A stretch of 64,000 bases of DNA, from positions 62,001 to 126,000 of the forward strand of contig NZ_JMTB01000043.1 in the NCBI RefSeq assembly GCF_000734965.1, given 5' to 3'. Each line of letters begins with the position of its first letter. The stretch's first letter is position 1. Positions 41,952 to 51,498 of the stretch are shown here, piece by piece. The notes under the pieces are model-generated. The model was given only the letters and a program-made list of their open reading frames with translations, ran no database searches and was not told the DNA's origin. Source of the DNA: Trabulsiella guamensis ATCC 49490 (GTDB lineage Bacteria; Pseudomonadota; Gammaproteobacteria; Enterobacterales; Enterobacteriaceae). Position numbers and translations under genes: made by a program.

Positions 41952-43604
41952 ATGTTTTGTGTGCAATGTGAACAAACCATTCGTACCCCGGCAGGTAACG
42001 GCTGTTCTTACGCGCAGGGGATGTGCGGGAAAACCGCGGAAACCTCTGATCTGCAGGATCTGCTGATCGCCACGCTACAGGGCTTGTCGGCATGGGCGGT
42101 AAAAGCACGTGAATACGGCATCATCGATCATGATGTTGATAACTTTGCCCCTCGCGCCTTCTTCTCAACATTGACCAACGTTAACTTTGATTCCCCTCGC
42201 ATTATTGCCTACGCGCGCGAAGCCATCGCCAGACGCGAAATGCTGAAAGCGCAATGCCTGCATAACGATCCTGCTGTTGCCGTTGATAACCCGATGGCGG
42301 GTCTGCAACTGGTCAGCGACGACCTCGGCGAATTACAACGTCAGGCCGCTGAATTCACTCCGAACAAAGACAAAGCAGCGATTGGCGAAAACATTCTCGG
42401 CCTGCGTCTGCTGTGCCTGTATGGTCTGAAAGGTGCCGCAGCGTACATGGAGCATGCGCATGTACTGGGGCAGTACGACAACAGCATTTATGCGCAATAC
42501 CACAAAATCATGGCGTGGCTGGGTACCTGGCCGACTGACATGAATGCACTGCTGGAATGCTCGATGGAAATCGGTCAGATGAACTTCAAAGTGATGAGCA
42601 TCCTCGACGCCGGTGAAACCGACACCTACGGCCACCCAACTCCGACGCAGGTCAACGTGAAAGCCGTTGCCGGGAAATGCATTCTGATTTCCGGTCATGA
42701 CCTGAAAGATCTCTACAACCTGCTGCAGCAGACCGAAGGCACCGGCGTTAACGTTTATACCCATGGTGAAATGTTACCGGCGCATGGTTATCCTGAGCTG
42801 CGTAAATTCAAACACCTCGTCGGTAACTACGGCAGCGGCTGGCAGAATCAGCAGGTGGAATTCGCCCGCTTCCCTGGCCCCATCGTTATGACCTCCAATT
42901 GCATTATCGACCCGACCGTGGGGGCTTATGATGATCGCATCTGGACCCGCAGCATCGTCGGCTGGCCGGGTGTGAGCCACCTCGAAGGCGATGACTTCTC
43001 GCCGGTTATCCAGCAGGCGCAGCAAATGGCAGGCTTCCCGTATAGCGAAATTGAGCATCTGATCACGGTCGGTTTTGGCCGCCAGACACTGCTCGGCGCA
43101 GCAGACACCCTGATTGACCTGGTCAGCCGTGAAAAACTGCGGCACATCTTCCTCGTGGGCGGCTGTGACGGCGCGCGCGATGAACGTAGCTACTTCACCG
43201 ATTTTGCCACCAGCGTCCCCGATGACTGTCTGATCATGACCCTGGCGTGCGGTAAATACCGTTTCAACAAGCTGGACTTCGGCGACATCGAAGGTCTGCC
43301 GCGTCTGGTGGATGCCGGTCAGTGTAACGACGCCTATTCGGCGATCATTCTGGCGGTGACTCTGGCAGAAAAACTGGGTTGTGGTGTGAACGATCTGCCA
43401 TTGTCGCTGGTGCTTTCCTGGTTTGAACAGAAAGCGATTGTCATTCTGCTGACCCTGCTGTCGCTGGGCGTGAAAAACATCGTCACCGGCCCGACCGCAC
43501 CTGGCTTCCTGACGCCGGATCTGCTGGCCGTTCTGAATGAAAAATTTGGTCTGCGTTCAGTCACCACCGTTGAACAGGATATGCAGCAATTGCTGTGCGC
43601 GTAA
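41952..43604 (+). CDS. hcp: Hydroxylamine reductase / hybrid-cluster protein
   Basis: This 550-residue iron-sulfur protein reduces nitric oxide or hydroxylamine and in E. coli also drives protein S-nitrosylation. The N-terminal cysteine cluster (CVQCEQT then CSYAQGMCG, residues 3-21) binds an Fe-S cluster. The hybrid cluster ligands lie further on (HTHGEML-type segment, [21 protein letters not shown]). The ATG at 41952 follows AAGGTGTGACC. It is followed after ten bases by hcr, with GGAGGA between them, so the two form an operon. Confidence 0.97.
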   Translation: MFCVQCEQTIRTPAGNGCSYAQGMCGKTAETSDLQDLLIATLQGLSAWAVKAREYGIIDHDVDNFAPRAFFSTLTNVNFDSPRIIAYAREAIARREMLKAQCLHNDPAVAVDNPMAGLQLVSDDLGELQRQAAEFTPNKDKAAIGENILGLRLLCLYGLKGAAAYMEHAHVLGQYDNSIYAQYHKIMAWLGTWPTDMNALLECSMEIGQMNFKVMSILDAGETDTYGHPTPTQVNVKAVAGKCILISGHDLKDLYNLLQQTEGTGVNVYTHGEMLPAHGYPELRKFKHLVGNYGSGWQNQQVEFARFPGPIVMTSNCIIDPTVGAYDDRIWTRSIVGWPGVSHLEGDDFSPVIQQAQQMAGFPYSEIEHLITVGFGRQTLLGAADTLIDLVSREKLRHIFLVGGCDGARDERSYFTDFATSVPDDCLIMTLACGKYRFNKLDFGDIEGLPRLVDAGQCNDAYSAIILAVTLAEKLGCGVNDLPLSLVLSWFEQKAIVILLTLLSLGVKNIVTGPTAPGFLTPDLLAVLNEKFGLRSVTTVEQDMQQLLCA

Positions 43605-43614
43605 GGAGGAAAGC

Positions 43615-44583
43615 ATGACGATGCCAACATCACAGTGTCCGTGGCGGATGCAGGTTCATCACATCACTCAGGAAACGCCGGATGTCTGGACGCTGTCACT
43701 GCTGTGTCACGACCATTATCCGTACCGCGCCGGGCAGTATGCGCTGGTCAGTATCCGCAATTCGGCGGATACCCTGCGCGCCTACACTCTCTCTTCAACG
43801 CCGGGCGTCAGCGAATACATTACGCTGACTGTCCGTCGCATCGATGATGGCGTAGGCTCGCAGTGGCTGACGAACAACGTCAAACGCGGCGACTACCTCT
43901 GGCTTTCCGGCGCTCAGGGTGAATTTACCTGTGATGATAAAGCGAGCGATCGTTTCCTGCTGCTGGCCGGTGGTTGCGGCGTGACGCCGGTGATGTCGAT
44001 GCGTCGCTGGCTGGCGAAATATCGTCCGCAGGCGGATGTGAAGGTGATCTTTAACATCCGATCGCCACAGGACGTTATTTTCGCTGACGAGTGGTGCCAG
44101 TACCCTGTTACCCTGGTAGCGGAAAATAACGCCACGGACGGTTTCGTTGCCGGTCGTCTTACCCGTGAACTCCTGGCGAGCGAGCCGGATCTCGCCTCCC
44201 GCACAGTGATGACCTGTGGCCCGGCACCGTACATGGCGATGGTTGAAGAGGAAGTGAAAGCGCTGGGTGTGACGCAGTTTTATAAAGAGCAATTCTTTAC
44301 ACCGGTCGCGGAAGCGGCCACCAGCGGGCTGAAATTCACCAAACTGCAACCGGCAAAAACGTTTTTTGGTCGTGTCGGCACCACGTTGCTGGAAGCGCTG
44401 GAAAGCAACAAAGTCCCGGTCAATGCCGCCTGTCGCGCCGGGGTTTGCGGAAGTTGCAAAACCAAAGTGGTCTCCGGTGAGTATACCGTCAGCAGTACCA
44501 TGACCCTGACGGAGCAGGAGATCGCCAGTGGCTATGTGCTGGCCTGTTCCTGTCATCCGCAGGGTGATCTTGTCCTCGCGTAA
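43615..44583 (+). CDS. hcr: NADH oxidoreductase Hcr, electron donor to Hcp
   Basis: This 322-residue flavoprotein passes electrons from NADH to Hcp. It has an N-terminal FAD-binding barrel (RAYTLSST, about residue 60) and an NAD-binding domain with GGCGVTPVMSMRRWL. At the C-terminus is a plant-type [2Fe-2S] ferredoxin domain with CRAGVCGSCKTKV and a final cysteine in LACSC. The ATG at 43615 follows TAAGGAGGAAAGC; a longer open frame from 43537 overlaps hcp and is rejected. Confidence 0.96.
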   Translation: MTMPTSQCPWRMQVHHITQETPDVWTLSLLCHDHYPYRAGQYALVSIRNSADTLRAYTLSSTPGVSEYITLTVRRIDDGVGSQWLTNNVKRGDYLWLSGAQGEFTCDDKASDRFLLLAGGCGVTPVMSMRRWLAKYRPQADVKVIFNIRSPQDVIFADEWCQYPVTLVAENNATDGFVAGRLTRELLASEPDLASRTVMTCGPAPYMAMVEEEVKALGVTQFYKEQFFTPVAEAATSGLKFTKLQPAKTFFGRVGTTLLEALESNKVPVNAACRAGVCGSCKTKVVSGEYTVSSTMTLTEQEIASGYVLACSCHPQGDLVLA

Positions 44584-44588
44584 TCTGC

Positions 44589-44619
44589 AAGCCCGGTGGC
44601 ATCAGCGCTTACCGGGCTT
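44589..44619. repeat. REP-like palindrome between hcr and the DoxX gene
   Basis: AAGCCCGGT and ACCGGGCTT bound a 31-bp imperfect palindrome with an internal GGCATCAGCGC, like enteric REP elements (GCCGGATGGCG-type). It lies between convergent genes and could also act as a terminator or mRNA stabiliser. Confidence 0.55.
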
Positions 44620-44628
44620 ACAAAACCG

Positions 44629-45063
44629 CTATTTCCACACGGGATTTTTCGCAACGGCATAACGTCCTGCGCCTAAAAACGCCACCGCCAGCGCGCCAAT
44701 GAAGAAATAGACCAGGCTTTCAATCGCCCACGCCCCGACCTTGTCCAGCGCGAAGGTCTCTCCCATTCCGACCATCAACCATGCCACGATCATCGTCAGC
44801 GCCAGCACCAGCGCCGCCGGACGTGTCAGCACGCCGAGAATAATCAGCACCGGCGCGACTACTTCGCCAATCAATACGCCATAGGCAATAAACCCCGGTA
44901 ATCCTTTGGCCACCAGCATGCCGCTGATACCCGCAACGCCGCCAAATAACTTATGTAAGCCGTGAAACAGCATCAGCCCACCCACGGCAAGTCGTAACAA
45001 GAGTTTACCGAAATCGTCGCACGCGAGTCTTTTATTAACAGCGAGTAATAATGATTCAGCCAT
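44629..45063 (-). CDS. DoxX-family inner-membrane protein
   Basis: This 144-residue protein has four hydrophobic segments. The DoxX signature LLLRLAVGGLMLFHGLHKLFGG (residues 21-42) is followed by GFIAYGVLIGEVVAPVLIILG. The family includes quinone-linked and redox-stress proteins such as E. coli YphA and YqjF, but no specific function can be given. In E. coli hcr and poxB are adjacent, so this gene is an addition at the locus. It is convergent with hcr and divergent from poxB, with no sign of foreign base composition. Confidence 0.8.
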   Translation of the reverse strand: MAESLLLAVNKRLACDDFGKLLLRLAVGGLMLFHGLHKLFGGVAGISGMLVAKGLPGFIAYGVLIGEVVAPVLIILGVLTRPAALVLALTMIVAWLMVGMGETFALDKVGAWAIESLVYFFIGALAVAFLGAGRYAVAKNPVWK

Positions 45064-45174
45064 TTGAAATAATTCCTGTTTTCATTTGAGGAACTATCAG
45101 ATTATGCCGAATAATTACGCCTGAAAAGCCCCTTTTAATCGCAGGTATTTACCGGGCAATACCGCGACTTTCTT

Positions 45175-45182
45175 CTAAGCTT
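45175..45182 (+). promoter_or_regulatory. Probable sigma-S type -10 element of poxB
   Basis: CTAAGCTT lies 35 bp upstream of the poxB ATG, in the same position and context as the CTAAACTT -10 of the RpoS-dependent E. coli poxB promoter as I remember it. Confidence 0.35.
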
Positions 45183-45216
45183 GTAAGCGTTATCACAAAA
45201 ACGGAGATGGACAACC

Positions 45217-46935
45217 ATGAAACAAACTGTGGCGGCTTATATTGCAAAAACCCTCGAACAGGCGGGTGTCAAACGTATCTGGGGAGTCACCGGAGACTCA
45301 CTGAACGGTCTGAGCGACAGTCTGAACCGAATGGGCACCATTGACTGGATGTCAACACGCCATGAAGAAGTGGCAGCCTTTGCCGCAGGCGCAGAAGCAC
45401 AATTAACCGGGGAACTCGCGGTGTGCGCCGGCTCCTGCGGGCCGGGCAACCTACACCTGATCAACGGGCTGTTCGACTGCCACCGTAACCACGTTCCGGT
45501 ACTGGCGATCGCCGCGCATATTCCCTCCAGTGAAATCGGCAGCGGCTATTTTCAGGAGACGCATCCGCAGGAGCTGTTCCGCGAATGCAGCCACTACTGC
45601 GAGCTTGTATCTAACCCGGAACAAATCCCCCAGGTGCTGGCCGTTGCGATGCGCCAGGCGGTGCTGAAACGCGGCGTATCGGTGGTCGTGTTACCCGGCG
45701 ATGTCGCCCTGAAACCAGCCCCGGAAACTGCCAGTTCTCACTGGTATCACGCGCCGCACCCCATCGTGACGCCTGCCGAAGAAGAGCTGAGAAAACTGGC
45801 GCAGTTGCTGCGCTACTCAAGCAATATCGCCCTGATGTGCGGCAGCGGCTGTGCGGCCGCGCATAACGAGCTGGTCGAGTTTGCTGCGAAATTGAAAGCG
45901 CCGATTGTCCACGCCCTGCGCGGAAAAGAACACGTCGAGTACGACAACCCGTACGACGTCGGTATGACCGGGCTGATCGGCTTTTCGTCTGGCTTCCACA
46001 CCATGATGAACGCCGACACGCTGGTGCTGCTCGGCACCCAGTTCCCGTACCGTGCTTTCTACCCGACCGATGCCAAAATTATTCAGATCGATATCAACCC
46101 CGCCAGCATTGGCGCGCACAGCAAAGTCGATATGGCGCTGGTGGGCGATATCAAATCCACACTGACCGCGCTGCTGCCCTTTGTAGAAGAAAAGACCGAC
46201 CGCAAGTTCCTTGATAAAGCGCTGGAGCACTACCGCGACGCACGCAAAGGGCTGGACGATCTGGCTAAACCGAGCGACAAAGCCATTCACCCACAGTATC
46301 TGGCGCAGCAAATCAGCCAGCTCGCCGATGACGATGCCATCTTCACCTGCGACGTTGGCACGCCTACCGTCTGGGCGGCACGCTATCTGAAGATGAACGG
46401 CAAGCGTCGCCTGATTGGTTCGTTTAATCACGGATCGATGGCTAACGCCATGCCGCAGGCGTTAGGTGTCAAAGCCACCGATCCCAGCCGCCAGGTGATA
46501 GCGATGTGCGGCGACGGCGGTTTCAGTATGCTGATGGGGGATTTTCTGTCGGTAGTGCAAATGAAACTGCCGGTGAAAATCATCGTCTTTAACAACAGTG
46601 TGCTCGGCTTTGTGGCGATGGAAATGAAAGCAGGCGGCTATCTGACTGATGGTACCGAGTTGCACGACACCAATTTTGCCCGCATCGCCGAAGCCTGTGG
46701 CATTACCGGCATTCGGGTTGAGAAAGCCGCAGATGTCAATGACGCGCTCCAGCGCGCTTTCAGCATCGACGGCCCGGTGCTGGTGGATGTCGTCGTCGCG
46801 AAAGAAGAGCTGGCGATCCCACCACAGATAAAACTTGAACAGGCCAAAGGGTTCAGTCTGTATATGTTGCGCGCCATCATCAGCGGACGCGGTGATGAAG
46901 TGATCGAACTGGCGAAAACCAACTGGCTCAGGTAA
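45217..46935 (+). CDS. poxB: Pyruvate dehydrogenase (quinone) / pyruvate oxidase
   Basis: This 572-residue peripheral membrane flavoenzyme oxidises pyruvate to acetate and CO2, delivering electrons to ubiquinone in stationary phase. It belongs to the thiamin-diphosphate family: the conserved glutamate is in [10 protein letters not shown] (about residue 50) and the ThDP-binding motif is [17 protein letters not shown] (about residues 432-448). The C-terminal lipid-activated tail follows. The 38-base gap to ltaE suggests a poxB-ltaE-ybjT transcript. Confidence 0.97.
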   Translation: MKQTVAAYIAKTLEQAGVKRIWGVTGDSLNGLSDSLNRMGTIDWMSTRHEEVAAFAAGAEAQLTGELAVCAGSCGPGNLHLINGLFDCHRNHVPVLAIAAHIPSSEIGSGYFQETHPQELFRECSHYCELVSNPEQIPQVLAVAMRQAVLKRGVSVVVLPGDVALKPAPETASSHWYHAPHPIVTPAEEELRKLAQLLRYSSNIALMCGSGCAAAHNELVEFAAKLKAPIVHALRGKEHVEYDNPYDVGMTGLIGFSSGFHTMMNADTLVLLGTQFPYRAFYPTDAKIIQIDINPASIGAHSKVDMALVGDIKSTLTALLPFVEEKTDRKFLDKALEHYRDARKGLDDLAKPSDKAIHPQYLAQQISQLADDDAIFTCDVGTPTVWAARYLKMNGKRRLIGSFNHGSMANAMPQALGVKATDPSRQVIAMCGDGGFSMLMGDFLSVVQMKLPVKIIVFNNSVLGFVAMEMKAGGYLTDGTELHDTNFARIAEACGITGIRVEKAADVNDALQRAFSIDGPVLVDVVVAKEELAIPPQIKLEQAKGFSLYMLRAIISGRGDEVIELAKTNWLR

Positions 46936-46973
46936 AAATGGTGGCATTACCCTGTATCTGATAAGGAAATGCC

Positions 46974-47975
46974 GTGATTGATCTACGTAGTGATACCGTC
47001 ACCCGTCCGGGACGCGCCATGCTGGAAGCTATGATGACCGCCCCGGTTGGGGATGACGTTTATGGTGACGACCCTACCGTCAACGAACTACAGCGCTACG
47101 CCGCCGAACTGGGCGGAAAAGAGGCGGCGCTGTTTTTACCCACCGGCACCCAGGCTAATCTCGTGGCATTGCTGAGCCATTGCGAACGCGGCGAAGAGTA
47201 TATTGTCGGCCAGGTGGCACATAACTATCTCTATGAAGCAGGTGGTGCTGCCGTGCTGGGCAGCATCCAACCACAGCCGATTGACGCCGCACCGGACGGC
47301 ACATTACCGCTCGACAAAGTGGCGGCGAAAATTAAAGCCGATGATATTCACTTTGCCCGTACGCGCCTGCTGAGTCTGGAAAACACCCACAACGGCAAAG
47401 TGCTGCCACGTGAATACCTGAAACAGGCGTGGGAATTTACCCGCGAGCGCGGACTATCCCTGCACGTCGACGGCGCGCGGATCTTTAACGCCGTAGTGGA
47501 TTACGGCTGCGAACTGCGCGAGGTGACGCAATACTGTGACTCCTTCACCATCTGCCTGTCGAAAGGGCTGGGCACGCCGGTCGGTTCACTGCTGGTCGGC
47601 AGCGCAGACTACATCAAACGGGCGACGCGCTGGCGCAAAATGGCGGGCGGCGGTATGCGTCAGGCCGGGATCCTGGCAGCCGCCGGGCTGTATGCACTGA
47701 AAAACAACGTGCAGCGACTGCAGCAGGATCACGACAACGCCGCCTGGATGGCTACGCAGTTGCGTGAAATGGGTGTCGACGTCATGCGCCACGATACTAA
47801 CATGCTGTTTGTTCGTGTCGGCGACACGCATGCTGCCGCACTGGGCGAGTTTATGCGTGAGCGCGGCGTGCTGATCAACGCGGCGCCCGCCCTGCGGCTG
47901 GTGACGCATCTCGACGTCAGCCGCGAACAGCTGGCGCAGGTGGTCAGCCACTGGCAGGCCTTTTTGCAGCGTTAA
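46974..47975 (+). CDS. ltaE: Low-specificity L-threonine aldolase
   Basis: This 333-residue PLP-dependent aldolase splits L-threonine and L-allo-threonine into glycine and acetaldehyde. The PLP lysine lies in TICLSKGLGTPVGSLL at about residue 197, and HVDGARIFNAVV supplies the aspartate that contacts the pyridine nitrogen. Its start is the GTG at 46974 with TAAGGA upstream. It lies between poxB and ybjT with short gaps. Confidence 0.96.
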   Translation: MIDLRSDTVTRPGRAMLEAMMTAPVGDDVYGDDPTVNELQRYAAELGGKEAALFLPTGTQANLVALLSHCERGEEYIVGQVAHNYLYEAGGAAVLGSIQPQPIDAAPDGTLPLDKVAAKIKADDIHFARTRLLSLENTHNGKVLPREYLKQAWEFTRERGLSLHVDGARIFNAVVDYGCELREVTQYCDSFTICLSKGLGTPVGSLLVGSADYIKRATRWRKMAGGGMRQAGILAAAGLYALKNNVQRLQQDHDNAAWMATQLREMGVDVMRHDTNMLFVRVGDTHAAALGEFMRERGVLINAAPALRLVTHLDVSREQLAQVVSHWQAFLQR

Positions 47976-47987
47976 GGAGTGACGTCC

Positions 47988-49430
47988 GTGTCGCAATCCA
48001 TTCTGGTGCTCGGCGCCAGCGGCTATATCGGCCAACATCTGGTGACTGAGCTCAGCCAGCGCGGCTATACCGTGCGGGCGGCGGCACGTCGTATTGAACG
48101 GCTGGAGAAGCAACAACTGCCTGGCGTCAGTTGCCATCAGGTCGATCTCATCTGGCCACAAAACCTTCCCGACCTGTTAAACGGCGTGGAAACGCTTTAT
48201 TACCTGGTGCACGGCATGGGCGAAGGGGGCGACTTTGTCGCCCATGAACGGCAGGTGGCGCTGAACGTGCGTGATGCGCTGCGAGAAACGCCGGTGAAGC
48301 AAATCATTTTTCTCAGCTCGCTGCAGGCGCCGGAAAGTCAGCAGTCGGATCACCTGCGCGCCCGGCAAATCACCGCAGATGTGCTGCGTGACGCTGGCTG
48401 TCCGGTGACCGAACTGCGCGCCGGGATCATCGTCGGCGCAGGCTCTGCCGCGTTCGAGGTAATGCGCGATATGGTGTACAACCTGCCGGTGCTGACGCCG
48501 CCGCGCTGGGTACGTTCGCGAACCACACCGATCGCACTGGAAAACCTGCTGTTCTATCTGGTGGAACTGTTAAACCACCCCACCCCGGAGCACCGCATTT
48601 TTGAAGCCGCCGGGCCGGACGTACTGAGCTATCAGCAGCAGTTTGAACATTTCATGCAGGTCAGCGGCCGTCACCGGTTGCTGATCCCCATTCCCTTCCC
48701 CACTCGTTGGGTATCGGTGTGGTTCCTCAATGTGATTACCTCCGTGCCGCCAACCACCGCCAAAGCGCTGATTCAGGGCCTGAAGCATGATCTGTTAGCC
48801 GATGACGCTGCACTGCGCGCCCTCATTCCACAGCCACTGATCCGCTTTGACGACGCAGTGCGCCGCACGCTGAAGGAAGAAGAGAAACTGGTGAACTCCA
48901 GCGACTGGGGTTACGACCCGCAGGCATTTGCCCGCTGGCGCCCGGAATATGGCTATTACGCCAAACAGGCGGGCTGCACTGTGCAGACCTCCGCCAGCCT
49001 CAGCGCATTGTGGGAGGTGATCAACCGTATCGGCGGCAAAGAGGGCTACTTTTTTGGCAATATTCTGTGGAAAATCCGCGCCAGTCTGGATCTGCTGGTC
49101 GGCCACAAGCTGGCAAAAGGCCGCCCTTCTCATCAGTATCTGCAAACCGGCGATGCGGTGGACAGCTGGAAAGTGATTATCGTCGAACCGGAAAAGCAAC
49201 TGACGCTGCTGTTTGGCATGAAAGCGCCAGGGCTTGGCCGCCTCAGTTTTACGCTTTGTGATAAGGGCTCACATCGTGAGCTGGACGTTCGTGCCTGGTG
49301 GCACCCGCATGGCATGCCGGGGCTGTTTTACTGGCTGCTGATGATCCCCGCACATCTGTTCATTTTCAGGGGTATGGCGCGGTCAATTGCACGTTTTGCA
49401 GAACAAATCACAGTCAACATCTTAAAATAG
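47988..49430 (+). CDS. ybjT: YbjT, NAD(P)-binding NmrA-like protein with DUF2867 domain
   Basis: This protein of about 480 residues starts with a Rossmann motif, [13 protein letters not shown] (about residues 6-18), typical of atypical short-chain dehydrogenases. It ends with a DUF2867 domain and a hydrophobic segment ([16 protein letters not shown]). The substrate is unknown. The start is GTG at 47988, eight bases after AAGGAG and aligned with the E. coli N-terminus; the GTG at 47979 is too close to that ribosome site. Confidence 0.92.
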   Translation: MSQSILVLGASGYIGQHLVTELSQRGYTVRAAARRIERLEKQQLPGVSCHQVDLIWPQNLPDLLNGVETLYYLVHGMGEGGDFVAHERQVALNVRDALRETPVKQIIFLSSLQAPESQQSDHLRARQITADVLRDAGCPVTELRAGIIVGAGSAAFEVMRDMVYNLPVLTPPRWVRSRTTPIALENLLFYLVELLNHPTPEHRIFEAAGPDVLSYQQQFEHFMQVSGRHRLLIPIPFPTRWVSVWFLNVITSVPPTTAKALIQGLKHDLLADDAALRALIPQPLIRFDDAVRRTLKEEEKLVNSSDWGYDPQAFARWRPEYGYYAKQAGCTVQTSASLSALWEVINRIGGKEGYFFGNILWKIRASLDLLVGHKLAKGRPSHQYLQTGDAVDSWKVIIVEPEKQLTLLFGMKAPGLGRLSFTLCDKGSHRELDVRAWWHPHGMPGLFYWLLMIPAHLFIFRGMARSIARFAEQITVNILK

Positions 49431-49517
49431 CAGCAGTTCTTTCATGTTTCCCATTGCATCCTGCGGGAATTCACGGAAAAATGCGCACGAAATTCTTTTT
49501 TTATCATGTGGACGGAT

Positions 49518-50531
49518 ATGAAGGTTCTGGTCACCGGCGCCACCAGCGGTTTGGGCCGCAACGCGGTGGAATACCTGCGCAACAAAGGCATCAGCGTACG
49601 CGCCACAGGTCGCAACGAAGCGATGGGCACGCTACTGATGAAAATGGGTGCGGAGTTTGTCCATGCCGACCTTACCGAACTGGTCTCCTCTCAGGCCAAA
49701 GTGATGCTGGCAGGCGTCGACACGCTCTGGCATTGCTCCAGCTTTACCTCCCCCTGGGGGACGCAACAGGCGTTTGATCTCGCTAACGTGCGCGCCACCC
49801 GCCGTCTGGGCGAATGGGCCGTGGCGTGGGGAGTACGTAATTTTATCCATATCTCTTCCCCGTCGCTCTATTTCGACTATCACCATCACCGGGATATTCA
49901 GGAAGATTTTCGCCCACACCGCTTTGCCAACGAATTTGCACGCAGTAAGGCCGCCAGCGAAGAGGTCATCCAGATGCTGGCGCAGGCCAACCCCAACACC
50001 CGTTTTACAATTTTGCGCCCGCAGAGCCTGTTCGGCCCCCATGACAAAGTGTTTATTCCCCGTCTGGCGCAAATGATGCACCACTACGGCAGCGTGTTGT
50101 TGCCACGTGGCGGCGAGGCGCTGGTGGACATGACCTATTACGAAAATGCCGTTCATGCGATGTGGCTGGCGAGCCAGCCGCTGTGCGACACACTGCCCTC
50201 CGGGCGCGCTTACAACATCACCAACGGCGAACATCGTACGCTGCGCAGCATTGTGCAAAAGCTCATCGACGAGCTGGACATCAAATGCCGCATCCGCTCG
50301 GTGCCTTACCCGATGCTGGACATGATCGCCCGCAGTATGGAGCACTTTGGCAATAAATCCGCCAAAGAACCGGCGCTGACGCACTACGGCGTCTCCAAGC
50401 TGAATTTTGATTTCACCCTCGACACCACCCGTGCACAAGACGAACTGGGTTACCAGCCGGTGGTCTCCGTGGATGAAGGCATTGTGCACACCGCAGCCTG
50501 GCTACGCGACCACGGAAAGCTGCACCGCTAG
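49518..50531 (+). CDS. ybjS: YbjS, extended short-chain dehydrogenase/NAD-dependent epimerase-like protein
   Basis: This 338-residue protein has the Rossmann motif [16 protein letters not shown] (residues 4-19). A YxxxK-like active site appears to be replaced by the [13 protein letters not shown] segment of the extended-SDR family. Members resemble 3-beta-hydroxysteroid dehydrogenases and UDP-sugar epimerases; the substrate is unknown. The ATG at 49518 ([11 protein letters not shown]) matches E. coli (337 residues). In E. coli amiD follows directly; here about 1 kb intervenes. Confidence 0.93.
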   Translation: MKVLVTGATSGLGRNAVEYLRNKGISVRATGRNEAMGTLLMKMGAEFVHADLTELVSSQAKVMLAGVDTLWHCSSFTSPWGTQQAFDLANVRATRRLGEWAVAWGVRNFIHISSPSLYFDYHHHRDIQEDFRPHRFANEFARSKAASEEVIQMLAQANPNTRFTILRPQSLFGPHDKVFIPRLAQMMHHYGSVLLPRGGEALVDMTYYENAVHAMWLASQPLCDTLPSGRAYNITNGEHRTLRSIVQKLIDELDIKCRIRSVPYPMLDMIARSMEHFGNKSAKEPALTHYGVSKLNFDFTLDTTRAQDELGYQPVVSVDEGIVHTAAWLRDHGKLHR

Positions 50532-50566
50532 CGCCCGGCGGCACTCCGTTTGCACGGGCCTGGGCG

Positions 50567-50806
50567 TTACGCCTGACAAAATCTCGGGGCTTTTAATTCT
50601 CCGGCCATGAATCCCACAACATCATGCAGCAACCCGCGCAACGGAATCTGCACCTGTTCATTTTTTGGCAACAGTATCAGTGCCTGATTCAGCGCCCGGC
50701 AATAGTCACACTGTGTCGCTGAATCAGCATGTTCGGCAAGATCGATAAAGTCAGGATGACGGACGGTGAGTTCGCTATAGATCAGCGGAGTGAAAGGTTT
50801 TGTCAT
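50567..50806 (-). CDS. Small orphan ORF, 79 residues, function unknown
   Basis: The ATG at 50806 (MTKPFTPLIYSELTVRHPD) opens 79 codons. The product looks soluble and mildly acidic, with no signal peptide or membrane segment. A CDYC motif lies near residue 33, followed by a predicted amphipathic helix (RALNQALILLP). I do not recognise the family. The amino acid composition is plausible for a real protein. The upstream ribosome site (GTGGAA) is weak. An alternative start at 50860 adds a hydrophobic, less likely N-terminus. It is convergent with ybjS, from which it is separated by 35 bases. Confidence 0.42.
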   Translation of the reverse strand: MTKPFTPLIYSELTVRHPDFIDLAEHADSATQCDYCRALNQALILLPKNEQVQIPLRGLLHDVVGFMAGELKAPRFCQA

Positions 50807-51246
50807 TGGTATATTCCACATGCAAAGTGAATAAACCACCGCCGGAAACGCCAGGTTCACTGGCGGTGGATGAGCCGGAATTGGCGTACCAGTGCATGTG
50901 ATAACTGGCGCTTCTTACGAAGCTCCCGGTCATCCACCATAAACGTGAGGGAGTATACCCTGCACTTTCAAACAGATGAAGTGACCCACGGAAAATAGAG
51001 ATTTACCGTCACATACATTTCAGGACGCCAATCCTGACACCTGATATTGCAGGTGCGCGACGATAATACCACTGTCGTTATACCCAGCTATCGCTAAAGA
51101 TAAATTCTGGAAAGCGGCTCGCAATTTTTTATAGCGGATTGTTAAATATAAGAAAAACGCTTTTCGGTGTTCTGCATGGCTGCACAATTGCCGATGTGCG
51201 GATGGTCCGGCTGAAAATTGCCGACGCGTTTCCGTAAGGCCGGGGA

Positions 51247-51266
51247 AGCCCACAGGGATGTGGGCT
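51247..51266. repeat. Palindrome in the accessory patch
   Basis: AGCCCACA-GGGA-TGTGGGCT is a perfect eight-base-pair stem, 65 bp before the relic coding stretch. It is not followed by a T run. Confidence 0.5.
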
Positions 51267-51311
51267 TAGGGCGCGCTTTACAGGGATGTTACCTCGCGCC
51301 CGACCCGATAG

Positions 51312-51437
51312 CCTGGAGGAATAAGCGGAGGGTACCGCGAAGCGGCAATTTTCCTGCCGGGAGCCGGGATTGTTAAGGGCGTGGCGGAGAACGCCCTTAA
51401 CACGTTCACGGGCGCAGACCTGCCAGAGGAATGGTGA
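51312..51437 (+). pseudogene. Relic coding stretch, possible remnant of a large secreted toxin-type protein
   Basis: A frame of 41 codons runs from just after a TAG (51309-51311) to a TGA at 51435-51437 with no start codon. The translation includes GYREAAIFLPGAGIVKG, which recalls the Arg-Glu-xx-Ala-Ile-x-Leu-Pro-Gly segment seen near the variable C-terminal ends of haemagglutinin or polymorphic toxin proteins. That resemblance is from memory and weak. A palindrome (TAAGGGCGT with ACGCCCTTA, 51374-51399) lies inside it. It is a fragment, not a functional gene. Confidence 0.28.
51374..51399. repeat. Palindrome inside the relic stretch
   Basis: TAAGGGCGT and ACGCCCTTA form a nine-base-pair stem around GGCGGAGA, in the accessory patch downstream of amiD. 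Confidence 0.5.
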
Positions 51438-51498
51438 ACTTGAGGTGAACGGAACCCTGTGCTCAGCGTCACATATGCCGTTAAGCTTCGCGAAAATC

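Larger units (their letters stand above)
50532..51498. other. Accessory patch between ybjS and amiD (about 970 bp)
   Basis: In E. coli ybjS and amiD are adjacent. Here the interval contains a REP-like palindrome near 50532-50560, a 79-residue orphan ORF (50567-50806), a nested hairpin region (50847-50880) and about 230 bp with nothing recognisable. A relic coding stretch (51312-51437) follows, flanked by two strong palindromes (51247-51266 and 51374-51399). Frames here lack the codon bias of neighbouring genes. I read it as the remains of an inserted element; its identity is not established. Confidence 0.5.

Noticed and set aside
49298-49777. 159-residue plus-strand ORF bridging ybjT and ybjS.
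   Set aside because: It overlaps both real genes in another frame and has shadow-type composition.
51020-51253. 77-residue minus-strand ORF in the accessory patch.
   Set aside because: There is no credible ribosome site, the composition is unusual and it lies over palindromic DNA. I vaguely associate such translations with dispersed repeats, but cannot support a gene.
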